Shown in pieces: positions 32,000 to 44,035 of a stretch of 64,000 nt of DNA (position 1 is the first letter of the stretch; each line of letters opens with the position of its first letter). The stretch is from Axinella damicornis (taxonomy: Eukaryota; Porifera; Demospongiae; Axinellida; Axinellidae). The notes beneath the pieces were generated by a model that worked only from the letters and a program-made list of their open reading frames with translations, ran no database searches and was not told where the DNA came from. Both the position numbers and the translations under genes were made by a program. The stretch is taken from positions 5,407,707-5,471,706 of the forward strand of contig OZ007517.1 in NCBI GenBank assembly GCA_963931865.1, read 5' to 3'.

Positions 32000-34900
32000 A
32001 GGAACGGTGATGGCATCATGAGCGCTCAACAAGAGGAAATGGCATCAGGATATCGGCAGAGACTAGCTACAGCAATGAGAATTGGAATAGATTTGCATGT
32101 GCACTCACCTAATTTTAATCTCCACGCTTACCTCCACCAATCCATCTCGGTCTATAGAGCGCACAACCAGACATGCAATGGCATTAGGATATCGGCAGAG
32201 ACTAGCTACAGCAATGAGAAGTGTAATATATTTGCATGTGCACTTACCTAACTTTAATCTCAACGATGACCTCCACCAATCCGACTAGGTCCAGAGAGCG
32301 CACAACTAGACAGGCAATCGCATCAGGATAACGGCAGAGACTAGCTACAGCAATGAGACTTGGAATAGATTTGCATGTGCACTCACCTAATTTTAATCTC
32401 CACGCTGACCTCCACCAATCCATCTCGGTCTATAGAGCGCACAACCAGACAGGCAATGGCATCAGGATATCGGCAGAGACCAGCTACAGCAATGAGAATA
32501 TATTTGCATATGCACTCAACAAATTTTAATCTCCACGCTGACCTCCACCAATCCGACTAGGTCCAGAGAGCGCACAACTAGACAGGCAATCGCATCAGGA
32601 TAACGGCAGAGACTAGCTACAGCAATGAGAATTGGAATAGATTTGCATGTGCACTCACCTAATTTTAATCTCCACGCTGACTTCCATCAATCCGTCTCGG
32701 TCCAGAGAGCGCTCTGAACCAGATGAAATGGCATCAGGATATCGGCAGGGTCTTGCTACAGGAATGAGAAGTGGAATACATTTGCATGTGCACTCACCTA
32801 ATTTTAATCTCCACGCTGACCTCCACCAATCCGTCTCGGTCCAGAGAGTGCACAAACAGACAGGCAATCGCATCAGGATAACGGCAGAGACTAGCTACAG
32901 CAATGAGAATTGGAATATGTTTGCATGTGCACTCACCTAATTTTAATCTCCACGCTGACCTCCACCAATCAATCTCGATCTATAGAGCGCACAACCAGAC
33001 AGGCAATGGCATCAAGATATCGGCAGAGACTAGCTACAGCAATGAGAAGTGTAATATATTTGCATGTGCAGTCACCTAATTTTAATCTCCACGCAGACTT
33101 CCGCCAATTCGTCTCGGTCCAGAGAACGCCCAAACAGAGGAAATGGCATCAGGATATCGGCAGAGTCTTGCTACAGGAATGAGAAGTGGAATAGATTTGC
33201 ATGTGCACTCATCTAATTTTAATCTCCACGCTGACCTCCACCAATCCGTCTCGGTCTATGGAGCACACAACCAGACAGGCAATGGCATCAGGATATCGGC
33301 AGAGACTAGCTACAGCAATGAGAAGTGTAATATATTTGCATCTGCACTCACCTAACTTTAATCTCCACGCTGACCTCCACCAATCCAACTAGGTCCAGAG
33401 AGCGCACAACTAGACAGGCAATCGCATCAGGATAACGGCAGAGACTAGCTACAGCAATGAGAATTGGAATAGATTTGCATGTGCACTCACCTAATTTTAA
33501 TCTCCACGCTGACTTCCACCAATCCGTCTCGGTCCAGAGAGCGCTCAACCAGAGGAAATGGCATCAGGATATCGGCAGAGCCTTGCTACAGGAATGAGAA
33601 GTGGAATAGATTTGCATGTGCACTCACCTAATTTTAATCTCCACACTGACCTCCACCAATCCGTCTCGGTCCAGAGAGAGCGCAACCAGAGGAAATGGCA
33701 TCAGGATATCGGCAGAGACTTGCTACAGGAATGAGAAGTGGAATAGATTTGCATGTGCACTCACCTAATTTTAATCTCCACGCTGACCTCCACCAATCCA
33801 TCTCGGTCTATAGAGCACACAACCAGACATGCAATGGCATCAGGATATCGGCAGAGACTAGCTACAGCCATGAGAAGTGTAATATATTTGCATCTGCACT
33901 CATCTAATTTTAATCTCCACGCTGACCTCCACCAATCCATCTCGGTCTATAGAGCACACAACCAGACATGCAATGGCATCAGGATATCGGCAGAGACTAG
34001 CTACCGCCATGAGAAGTGTAATATATTTGCATCTGCACTCACCTAATTTTAATCTCCACGCTGACCTCCACCAATCCGACTAGGTCCAGAGAACGCACAA
34101 CTAGACAGGCAATCGCATCAGGATAACGGCAGAGACTAGCTACAGCAATGAGACTTGGAATAGATTTGCATGTGCACTCACCTAATTTTAATCTCCACGC
34201 TAACCTCCACCAATCCGTCTCGGTCTATAGAGCACACAACCAGACAGGGAAATGGCATCAGGATATCGGCAGAGACAAGTTACAGCAATGAGAAGTGTAA
34301 TATATTTGCATCTGCACTCACCTAATTTTAATCTCCACGCTGACCTCCACCAATCCAACTAGGTCCAGAGAGCGCACAACTAGACAGGCAATCGCATCAG
34401 AATAACGGCAGAGACTAGCTACGGCAATGAGAATTGGAATAGATTTGCATGTGCACTCACCTAATTTTAATCTCCACGCTGACTTCCACCAATCCGTCTC
34501 GGTCCAGAGAGCGCTCAACCAGAGGAAATGGCATCAGGATATCGGCAGAGCCTTGCTACAGGAATGAGAAGTGGAATAGATTTGCATGTGCACTCACCTA
34601 ATTTTAATCTCCACGCTGACCTCCACCAATCCGTCTCGGTCCAGAGAGAGCGCAACCAGACAGGCAATGGCATCAGGATATCGGCAGAGACTAGCTACAG
34701 GAATGAGAAGTGTAATATATTTGCATTTGCACTCACCTAACTTTAATCTCCATGCTGACCTCCACCAATCCGTCTAGGTCCACAGAGCGCACAACAAGTC
34801 AGGCAATCGCATCAGGATAACGGCAGAGACTAGCTACAGCAATGAGAATTGGAATAGATTTACATGTGCACTCACCTAATTTTAATCTCCACGCTGACCT

Positions 34901-36135
34901 CCACCAATCCGTCTCGGTCCAGAGAGCGCACAACCAGACAGGCAATCGCATCAGGATAACGGCAGAGACTAGCTACAGCAATGAGAATTGGAATAGATTT
35001 GCATGTGCACTCACCTAATTTTAATCTCCACGCTGACCTCCACCAATCCATCTCGGTCTATAGAGCGCACATCCAGACAGGCAATGGCATCAGGATATCG
35101 GCAGAGACTAGCTACAGCAATGAGAAGTGTAATATATTTGCATGTGCACTCACCTAATTTTAATCTCCACGCTGACCTCCACCAATCAGTCTCGGTCCAG
35201 AGAGAGTGCAACCAGACAGGCAATGGCATCAGGATAACGGCAGAGACTAGCTACAGCAATGAAAAGTGGAATAGATTTGCATGTGCACTCACCTAATTTT
35301 AATCTCCACGCTGACCTCCACCAATCCGTCTAGGTCCAGAGAGTGCACAACCAGAAAGGCAATCGCATCAGGATAACGGCAGAGACTAGCTACAGCAATG
35401 AGAAATGTAATATATTTGCATGTGCACTCACCTAATTTTAATCTCCACGCTGACCTTCACCAATCCGTCTAGGTCCAGAGAGCGCACAACCAGACAGACA
35501 ATCGCATCAGGATAACGGCAGAGACTAGCTACAGCAATGAGAATTGGAATAGATTTGCATGTGCACTCACCTAATTTTAATCTCCACGCTGACCTCCACC
35601 GATCCATCTCGGTCCAGAGAGCGCACAACTAGAGGCAATGGCATCAGGATAATGGCTGAGACTAGCTACAGCAATTAGAAGTGGAAAAGATTTGTATGTG
35701 CACTCACATAAATTTAATCTCCACGCTGATCTTCACCGATCCGTCTCGATCCAGAGAGGCACAATCGGAAGCAAAGGATCAGCACATCGTCAGAGACTAT
35801 AGCGAGAAACGGAGAACAATTTCATGTGCACTCATAATGATCTCCACCCATCCGCCTCAATCCAGAGAGCGCACAACTTTGCGGAGCCATGAGCCATATG
35901 CATCGTGACATTCCTTTGTGTGATTGTCCTTGATACACAGTCTTGCTAATGGTAATTTTACTTCTTTGACTCCCAGATATCACTGCTGCAAAAGGCATTG
36001 GTAGACACTAGCTACAGTAACGGTAAGATTTGTTTGTTCCCTCACCTCGAACAAATTTCAGTGGCAATTATCTCCACGCTGGTTCTCCACTCCTCCGTCT
36101 TAATCCAGAGAGCGCACAACCAGCAGCAAAAGAAG
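32000..36135 (+). repeat. 139-bp satellite array, about 28-30 units
   Basis: Unit start GCATCAGGATAWCGGCAGAG recurs at 32042, 32181, 32320 and 32459, a period of 139 bp, through about 35900, with degenerate copies to about 36135. Units contain GACTAGCTACAGCAATGAGA, ATTTGCATGTGCACTCACC, TTTTAATCTCCACGCTGACC and TCCACCAATCC. Two alternating variants (AATCGCATCAGGATAACGG and AATGGCATCAGGATATCGG) and a rarer GCGCTCAACCAGAGGAAATGG variant exist. Because 139 is not a multiple of 3, the frame shifts every unit; the repetitive 60-97-residue open frames are artefacts. Divergence is lowest in the centre and highest at the right edge, as expected for unequal crossing-over. Confidence 0.97.
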
Positions 36136-36247
36136 TCCTTTCTCTTCGAAGTTATCTCAGAGTGTGGATTGTCTGTTGTCGTTGTTTAGCATTCATTCCC
36201 TGCTCAGTAGTTTACTACGAAATGAGAAAAGTGAAGACGCTGATGCA

Positions 36248-36411
36248 GTCCATCAAAAGAATTTTAAAATTCCTGCCAAAAATTAACATTGACCAATCAG
36301 AATGTAGTTCGCGTAACGTTCCGCGGGTCCATCAAAAGAATTTTTAAATTCCCGCCAAAAATTACTCCAACATTGAGCAATCAGAATGTAGCTCGCTTAA
36401 GGTTCCGCGGG
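36248..36411. repeat. about 82-bp tandem duplication with CCAAT-like sites
   Basis: GTCCATCAAAAGAATTTT ... GTTCCGCGGG occurs twice (about 36248-36328 and 36329-36411). Each has GACCAATCAGAATGTAG or GAGCAATCAGAATGTAG, a CCAAT-box-like word. Could be promoter DNA or a repeat; no adjacent start exon is proven. Confidence 0.7.
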
Positions 36412-38512
36412 CTTGCACGGCCACGCCAATCAAGGCGTGGAACTTGCTAACAATCTGTCCCACCTTATCGGCTGTTATGCTCGATTGCATATTAAGTGTT
36501 CGAGGTGAGGAAGACTTGCTACAACCGCGGTTGGGGCATGGAACACAGTTGACTGCGTGGGCCAGCATACATGATCGCACAACTATGTCAGAACAATGAG
36601 AACTGCGTCGACATGCACTACAAATCGTCTCAACAGCTGCCAACAATGGTGAATCAACAGCTGCCCAACAATGGTGAATCAGGAGCAGTTGCAGAGTGGT
36701 CAGGCCAGGGATGGTGGTGCATGCACATGTTGCGGCACAAAGTCTGCACTTGCCAAGGGTGTCTGGGGGGCAATCCCCCCCAGGAAAATTTCTCAATTTT
36801 CCACTGTCTGAGGTGCTTTCTACGGCCATTTCAGGGGTATGTATACGTACATGTATCTGGTTGTTGAGTGCATCTGTAACTTGTTACTGAACAATCGCTT
36901 TGGAAAGATTGTGGAACAAAGTTGGTGAAGGCCATTGACGCCTCTGATTCTGCTAGCTATATGATGTTGCACGAGGTAGCTTATACTGTAATTCACAATG
37001 GAAAAACCCCGAAAAGTGGTTCCGACGGCCTCAACAGCTGCCAACTAATGAGCCGTAGCTACAAGCAACTGTACACCTTGCATGGAGTGTGAAAGCTCTT
37101 ACTCTGTCCGTGTCTCTGGTGAACCAGTCCCTTCATTATTAATGCAAGCCTGCATGCACAAAACTCTGAAAATTGCATAACAAACTTGTGAAAATGATGT
37201 GGAATGCTATGTCATTTTATTTCAGAAACAAAAAGCAGTTTTGGAAAGCCATAAAACATCTGAATAAGCAACGATCAACCATCCCAACACTCTCCTATCA
37301 AAATGCCACTGCTGAGTCTGAAGCCAATTTAATTTGCTGAACTGAGCATTTGAGCTGAGATCCCATCAGGCCCATTAGCGAATCCAGGGACATGATAAGA
37401 AAAAGAACTTCATCAGTTGTACAAAGGAGTTCATATAATGTGTTGTTTCTGTGTGAAGATCATCACCTGCAGGTGAGAGGAGGAATGTCTCTATTGAAAC
37501 TGTTTGAGAAATACTCATCACTGCATGCCTGCAGCATTGCTCCATCTTTTACCAAACGTTTCATTAATTGTTTCCAGGTCACTCCCTTGAGTGAAGACAT
37601 CTTCTGTTGTTCCAATTCCCAAATATGCAAGCCACATGCACAGTGTGAAGCGACCTACTAGACTGATTTCCTTACTTTCAATTTCATGTAAAAGGAACTC
37701 TGTCCCCTTTATTATTCATGACCTTTTGTTCATACACCTCCTGCATGTACCAACGCCTTTTCAGTCATCTTTTGTGCTTAGCTATTTCTGTATGGAATCA
37801 CGTATCACCTACCTCATGAAGCACTTATAGCTCCCACCATTAATTCATTATCATATCACTTTATTTTTGTAGTCACAACTGGATACACACTCACATTAGC
37901 TTGTCAGCTGCTATTGTGTATTCTTGCACTATTGCAAAACGTTTATAGAAGAAAAAATTATATCAGAGGGTAACAGAACTCATGATCAATGTCCTGTTGA
38001 TTGTATAATTGTGTAGTGATTAGGGAGGTGCTACATACAACTCAATACAAGCTTTATTCCTAAATCTGCAAAAGGGCACATAATAATTTATGTCTCTAGC
38101 AGTCAGTTTCTATTGATTGTAGACGTAGCAACATCTACAGGTACCCAACTAAAGGTGTAGTCTGTCATTTAGTACCCATGCACTACCCCCCAATACTGAC
38201 AACAGCTGGCACATCTCATTGGTAACACGTACCTTACAATCAGAGGGCACAACATGAATTTTGTCAACAAACACACAAGATGAAACAAATACAAACCAGA
38301 ATAATGGTTTGCTCAATGCTTGGGAAAAAGTATGCATTTTGAGTAATCAAATGATTTAGTGACTGTCGCTAAACCCCCATGCTTTGATTCCACTACAGAC
38401 AAAGTCTTGTTGGCTTGCTAAACAGTCATTGCTGTAGGTTGAACAGCTATAACTGCTGCCATGGTAGAAGTACTCATCCAACCACAACCCAAAATGTCCA
38501 CTGTGGAAGGAG
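36412..38512. other. 2.1 kb without a confident gene
   Basis: A minus-strand frame at 36362-36829 has Cys-rich text (CSACRRSSHCSDIVVRSC) but no splice support. The stretch 37400-38480 shows no exon pair. A (CAACAATGGTGAATCA) duplication is seen at 36640-36680. Confidence 0.25.
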
Positions 38513-38675
38513 GTAGGGAACAAGGGAGGGAGGGATGGATGGAGGGAGGGAGGAAGGGAGGGAGGGAGGGAGGGAGGGAGGGAGGGAGGGAGGGAGGGAG
38601 GGAGGGAGGGAGGGAGGGAGGGAAGGAGGGAGGGAGGGAGGGAGGGAGGGAGGGATGGAGGGAGGGAGGAGGGTG
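38513..38675. repeat. (AGGG)n microsatellite
   Basis: Tetranucleotide GGGA repeat with few interruptions. Gly/Arg and Pro/Ser open frames are artefacts. Confidence 0.97.
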
Positions 38676-38725
38676 GATGAATCAAGGGGAGAGGAGAGAG
38701 GGGAATTGTACTGTAGTTTTCACAT

Positions 38726-38985
38726 AGGGATGGCTGGTGGCCGAGTGGTTAAAGCATTCCACTGCTAATCGAACAGTTGCTGTTTGAGTCACACCATGTC
38801 GCACGAGATTTTCTTTCACTCCTAGGAGTCGACACAGCTCTAGCCCAAAAAGTGGTCTTGAAGGTGGAAATAGCTCACAGTGCATCCTTTAGAGGGGATG
38901 TAAAGCCGTCGGTCCCTGGTTAAAAAGGCTCTGCCTCTCCAGACCCTCGCAATAGCCACCACCGTGCAAAATCAAAATCAAAAAA
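38726..38985 (+). mobile_element. tRNA-Ser-derived SINE, full length
   Basis: The head GGTGGCCGAGTGGTTAAAGC, then CACTGCTAATC, matches the D arm and GCU anticodon arm of tRNA-Ser; GTTTGAGTC is the B box. A body containing GATGTAAAGCCGTCGGTCCC follows, a conserved block seen in invertebrate SINEs, and an (ATCAAA)-type tail. TCACAT flanks it (38720-38725, 38986-38991) as a short target duplication. It would need a LINE partner to move. Not a functional tRNA, as the acceptor stem does not pair. Confidence 0.85.
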
Positions 38986-38991
38986 TCACAT

Positions 38992-39600
38992 GCAATGTAA
39001 TACATAATTATTATGCGACTACAATACTATGTGTGTGAGGCAGGGGGCGTACGTTGCGGAAGTACATCTGTGCATGCGCATGCCCCAGAGCTAGCTTGAG
39101 CTACTGCCCCCTCATTTGCCTGCTTGAGCAGGCCAGCGCCAAGTACACGGCAGCACACGGCAGTGCTGCAGAGGTCCGACATCATGACTTCTGCTCCGAT
39201 CGTGTGTGCCGAATTAATCAGCTACATGTAGGCAAAGAAATGCATGGGACTGGACTGAAAATCATAACCTTTTCCACAGCAATAACTAGCTGTACTGTGT
39301 TAAAGTAGCTGTAGTGAATGGATGGACACAATGGAACTTATTACATGAGTTGTACATGAGTTGTGAGATTGTCGTCTCAGTGTATAATTATGTCCACCAG
39401 TGTTTGCTCTGTGTAAAGACTCCATTGTGATTGCAAGTGAGACCCTCCATTTCATTGAAGTTCTGCCAGTACCATTGTCAATGGCGATGCGCTAAAACAC
39501 TACAGTAGCTAGGGAGTCTCTCCCACTAAGGCTATATTCTCACATTGCATTCCTTCGGTCACCCTCTGTCTCGTCGACAAAAACCCTGGATGGTATGCAG
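38992..39600. other. no gene seen
   Basis: Unstructured DNA; an open frame at 39054-39308 lacks splice signals or similarity. Confidence 0.25.
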
Positions 39601-39659
39601 AGCACTCAGTCATGTAAGCCTTTGACAGAGTTCTTCGTTGCGTAGCTGAGCTCTACTGC

Positions 39660-39850
39660 CTCAGCTTTTGCCATAAAAACTCTTATCCAACTCCTTTCCG
39701 TTTGTTGTCCTGAAGTCTTCTCTGAATTCATGCAGATAAATGTTTGGGTTTTCAAGTACATTCTCGACGATGATGAGTTCACCATAACATTCAAGGTTTT
39801 AGGGCTTCCACTGCTTATTTGGTTCCACATTGCCTGTTTCAAAAGGCATC
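39660..39850 (-). pseudogene. IS630/Tc1-type transposase relic
   Basis: Minus-strand text FETGNVEPNKQWKP, stop, then LECYGELIIVENVLENPNIY and LHEFREDF matches the linker and second helix-turn-helix of IS630-like DDE transposases, where a phrase of the form IVE-x-VLE-x-P-x-IYLHEIQ is typical. Interrupted by a stop and lacking the DDE domain. Confidence 0.5.
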
Positions 39851-40327
39851 AAAAATTGAGTACTCTGCATACAGTTTAGTGGTCATCATTAAGATTGCTG
39901 GCTATTCTTTCAGGGTCAGGCCCTGAACACTCCTCTATTAAATCATGCGCCATTTCAACTCATATTCATGCACCTTTGTCTGCTTGCTGAGCCAAGCCTT
40001 GCTCTCAAAAGAAACCATTCCAATGGTGTACTGGGCACAGTAATATAGCTTCCTACTCAGCCTATTACATCACAGTGTACACAGGGTGGGACTTGTGTTT
40101 TCCAGTGCTTGTTGCAAGCTTCATGCAAACTTCTGTAGTTACGTACCTCTCTGTTGCAACACACACATCCCACAGACACGTGCACAGACACCTATGCACA
40201 CCCCCCACAGACAGACACACATGCACACCCAACACACAGACACAGTTGCATACACACACAAAATTACAAGACACACTGACCCCTCCTCCACACACATTTT
40301 AGGGAGACTAGTACAATGTTTACATAC
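39851..40327. other. no confident exon; CA-rich
   Basis: 40150-40300 is ACAC-rich. Any further 3' exons of the minus-strand gene ending its last seen exon at 40328 should lie here or beyond, but were not identified. Confidence 0.25.
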
Positions 40328-41348
40328 CTTCTTCTCTTCTTCTCCTGACCACGAAACAGGAGCAGCACTTCTGTACAATGTTCTCAGGCTGACCCCATGT
40401 AGATAAGGTACCAGTCGTGGCCCACCGCTCGTGAGGGCAGATTAAATGCCAGCTATTGGGGGGGGGGGGGGGGGGGGAGGAAAGAAAAGATAAATATCTA
40501 TACCAATGCTTACACACTACTACCAAGACTACATACGTACTTCAGTGTGAGAAGAGGTCACTCACCTTCCTCATGTGGTGCTCTTCCATCATATCTGGAG
40601 GTTGGGAAGCGGCAAGCTGGCAAGCTGTATTCATCCACTTCCATCTTGTCAATCCTGTGAGGAGGAAGACAGGGAGGTTCAACAGCTGACATGATGACTT
40701 TATAACGAGGGAGGAGCAACAGCTTTCTATTGCTTCCATGATATTTATGTTGATTCTGTCACCAGAATTGGAGAAGCAAGTTGAAAGGTCAAAGACCATG
40801 TGACCACATGGGCCCAGGTGGATGCAGTGAGGACTGAACACAATCACAATAGGGAGGACCAAATGGCAGCCCATGGACTTTCTGCAGCAACAATCACCAC
40901 TGGATACTATCACACTACCAGGTCCTCTGCTGAAAGATGCTAGTGGTTACCACTACTCTGTGGTCAGTCAACTCACTTGGTTTGAATGTCCTACCAGCTG
41001 AAAATCTGCGGAAGCAAGAAAGTCACGTAAATGGCCAATCATGCAACTGAGATCATCCACCTCTCCCAAGCCCCTCCTTTCTTCTTCATTCCTCTCCTCT
41101 TCTCCCTCCTTCCCTTAGACCTCACCCCTCCCCCCTCCTTCCATCCCCCCTTCCCTGCGCCCTACCTCCCCTCCTCTGTCCAACTAACCTCCCAAGATGA
41201 TTCGGGATCCTGCAAGTGGTCGTTCTAGAAAGTCAGGGCCTAAGGGTGACAGAAATCCTGATCATTTCAATGTGCCATTAATTGCCATACACTATTTCCA
41301 CACCCCTTCCTCCCCACACATACACACAAAACTCACATGCATTGCACA

Positions 41349-41436
<88 letters not shown>

Positions 41437-43309
41437 CAATCTGACTGAGTGGCACATAGGTACATGTATATATACATGACCTGGTTTTTGAAGACACCCG
41501 AAAGTGCAAAAAGTTTGGCCGGTCCAACAGCAGACTATCTTGTGACGTATCGCTGTCAGTTCCCTCGGAGTTGTTGGTAGAAGATCGAAGTTTGGAAGGG
41601 TCTTCTGCATCTACTGCCCCCATTATCGCAAGCATCTCTTCTGTGCCGTTTGACTTGCTGTGTTCCCGATCAAGTTTGGGAGCTGAAAACAAGAGCTGCT
41701 CTGTGTTGGAATCGGTCCTTGGAATGTACGAGTCCAACTTATCATCCGACTCCAACTTACCATCCGAGTGGGAGCACAACTTGGTTGAATCATCTGTTTC
41801 AACACCACTGTCATCTGCTCTAATTGCAGGAGCTTCTTTTAATTCTGCCACCACTTTGTCAGTTCGACTTTCAACTTTGTCCCCTTCATCAATCTCCTCA
41901 TTTTCCTCTCCTCTGGTGACAGTTGGTTGGGTACATTGTCTCCACTGCTGGGGTGGGACGTCTCCTGGGCATCACTTGTAATACCGTTGTCATGGCAATC
42001 AGCGGGTCCAGCCTGAGGCTGGTCATTACGGCCCTCTTCTGTTGTAGAGGTAGCTCTGTTAACACGTGGGGGTGGTGGGATTGGGCGAACTCCAGAGACA
42101 GAGCTCTTCCTGAAATAAGAAATGCAATGAAGATATTTCAGGGTTTCATACAGGATTTTTTGCTGGGGGGGGGGGGACACATGGCAACCCATGCAAGCCC
42201 CACCCCCTCCCATTCCCTCGGCACGTCATATCATACACAGGGTTGTGACCAACTGACATGTTTTGACATGTTCAGATCTGGGTATGTATTAGACTACCTA
42301 CCTCACAACTTATCAGGGGCGGATACAGGATTTATGAAAGGGGGGCACCATATATTAAATGCTGCCGGAGGAAGTGCATAGAGGTGTGTAGTGCTGATCA
42401 GTCCGCGCGAAGTGCGGAAATTTTTTTTCGCCTTCATTTTTCACTTCTCAGGATGGGCTCTCGTGGCACCTTCGCGCTTTGCACTGCAAGTTCCAGATGT
42501 ACGAGGATTGCAGGTCCCAGGCCTGCCAGGGCCACCATGAGCTTCTTCCTTGCTCAAATTTCGCTCACAAACGTAATACGTACGTACACAGAGGGGTATA
42601 CTAGATCGTGGTCTCGTTCCCAAGCAGTTTGGTTTCAGGCAATGCACGATATTGCGAGCTGAGGAGGCCAGGCCAGGAGTTGCAACATAGCGGCAGCAAG
42701 TTAGTAAGGAGGAAAATAAAAAGATCCGCCACTGCTTATACTGCTGCATGTCCAACCAGTTTAATATTAAATTTATAATATTATTGTCTTCTGTTTTCTG
42801 GGGGGGGAAACTTCACCTGGGGGGGAGGAAATCCCAGGGCGCCCCCCCCCCCCCCCCTCTGTATGAAACCCTGTATAATTTAATTCTGCCTTGGACCAGG
42901 AGTGGCTTTCCTTTTTTGACATGGTGATTAAGTAGCAACTAAGACATTAGTACCCATATATCCTTACGTTGATGCTGAACTTACCATGGCAAAGTTACCC
43001 TTAAGCTACGCATTTCATACACTCCAAAAAGCCAACCAACAAGAATAATTGATAGCGGATTAACTTGTGGACCCCCCTAGACATTCAGTTGTTGACCCTC
43101 ATAGCGTTTCAATTGTGGACCCCCCTCCCCTAGCCTTCCAGTTGAGGATACCTTTTCAATTGTGGACCCCCCTCCCCTAGCCTTCCAGTTGAGGATACCT
43201 TTTCAGTTGTGGACTCCTCTAGCCTTCCTGTTGAGGATAACTTTTCAGTTGTGGATCCCCCCCCTTTAGCTATTTAATTGTGGACCCCCCTAGCCTTTCA
43301 GTTGTGGAT

Positions 43310-43347
<38 letters not shown>

Positions 43348-44000
43348 TTAGCTATTTAATTGTGGACCCCCTAGGCATTCAGTTGTTGACCTACATAGCC
43401 TTTCAGTTGTGTTTGTCCCAAAGACTACCAGAGATTAGGGTTTGAAATGTGCTGATGTCCAGGTATGATGTCTAAGCTAATTACTTCAAGTTTTGTAACA
43501 ATTTTAGGACTGGTTTTGATCGCAAAAATTCAAATGGCGAGTTTGTTATAGCACACAAAAATTTGAATGTTATTATAATACGTAATATGCCACCAAACCC
43601 ATGTACACACAATGTCATGTATTTAGTTCACAATCAAAACAGTCCTACGGTACATACTTCACCCTAGCCTCATTCCAGGCTAACCCACAGTTCCAAAGCT
43701 GGGCGGAGCCTGGGAACAAAGCTACATTCACCCCTCAAAGTATTGAATGTTTACACTGCACAATTCCCCAATTGCAACAGCTGTACCTGTGAGGAGGGTA
43801 GCAGTCCTTGGTGATAGGTAATGTCAAATTCACACCGCATCCTTCGAAGGAGATGTAAAGCCGTCGGTCCCGGGGGACCTGGTTCAATAGGCTCTGCCTT
43901 CTCCAGGCCCCCTCCACCATCGTGGTAACCCCCTCAAGGGTAATTGCCGAGCGCCTTAGCGCGAGGCAACTAATCGTGCAGCGTAGTCACATCGCGTCTG

Positions 44001-44035
<35 letters not shown>

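Noticed and set aside
32018..35908. Repeated 60-97-residue open frames in the satellite (MCTHLILISTLTS type)
   Set aside because: The 139-bp unit is not a multiple of three, so the frame changes each unit; similarity between the peptides reflects DNA repetition only.
32000..36135. CRISPR-like array
   Set aside because: Units are contiguous 139-bp satellites without unique spacers, and the window is eukaryotic.
36362..36829. 155-residue Cys-rich minus-strand frame
   Set aside because: No splice or start signals, no recognisable zinc-binding spacing, and local direct repeats explain part of it.
38461..38768. Gly/Arg-rich open frames near 38.5 kb
   Set aside because: They are translations of an (AGGG)n microsatellite.
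38726..38800. Functional tRNA-Ser gene
   Set aside because: The D arm and anticodon arm match, but the acceptor stem does not pair and a SINE body with tail follows.
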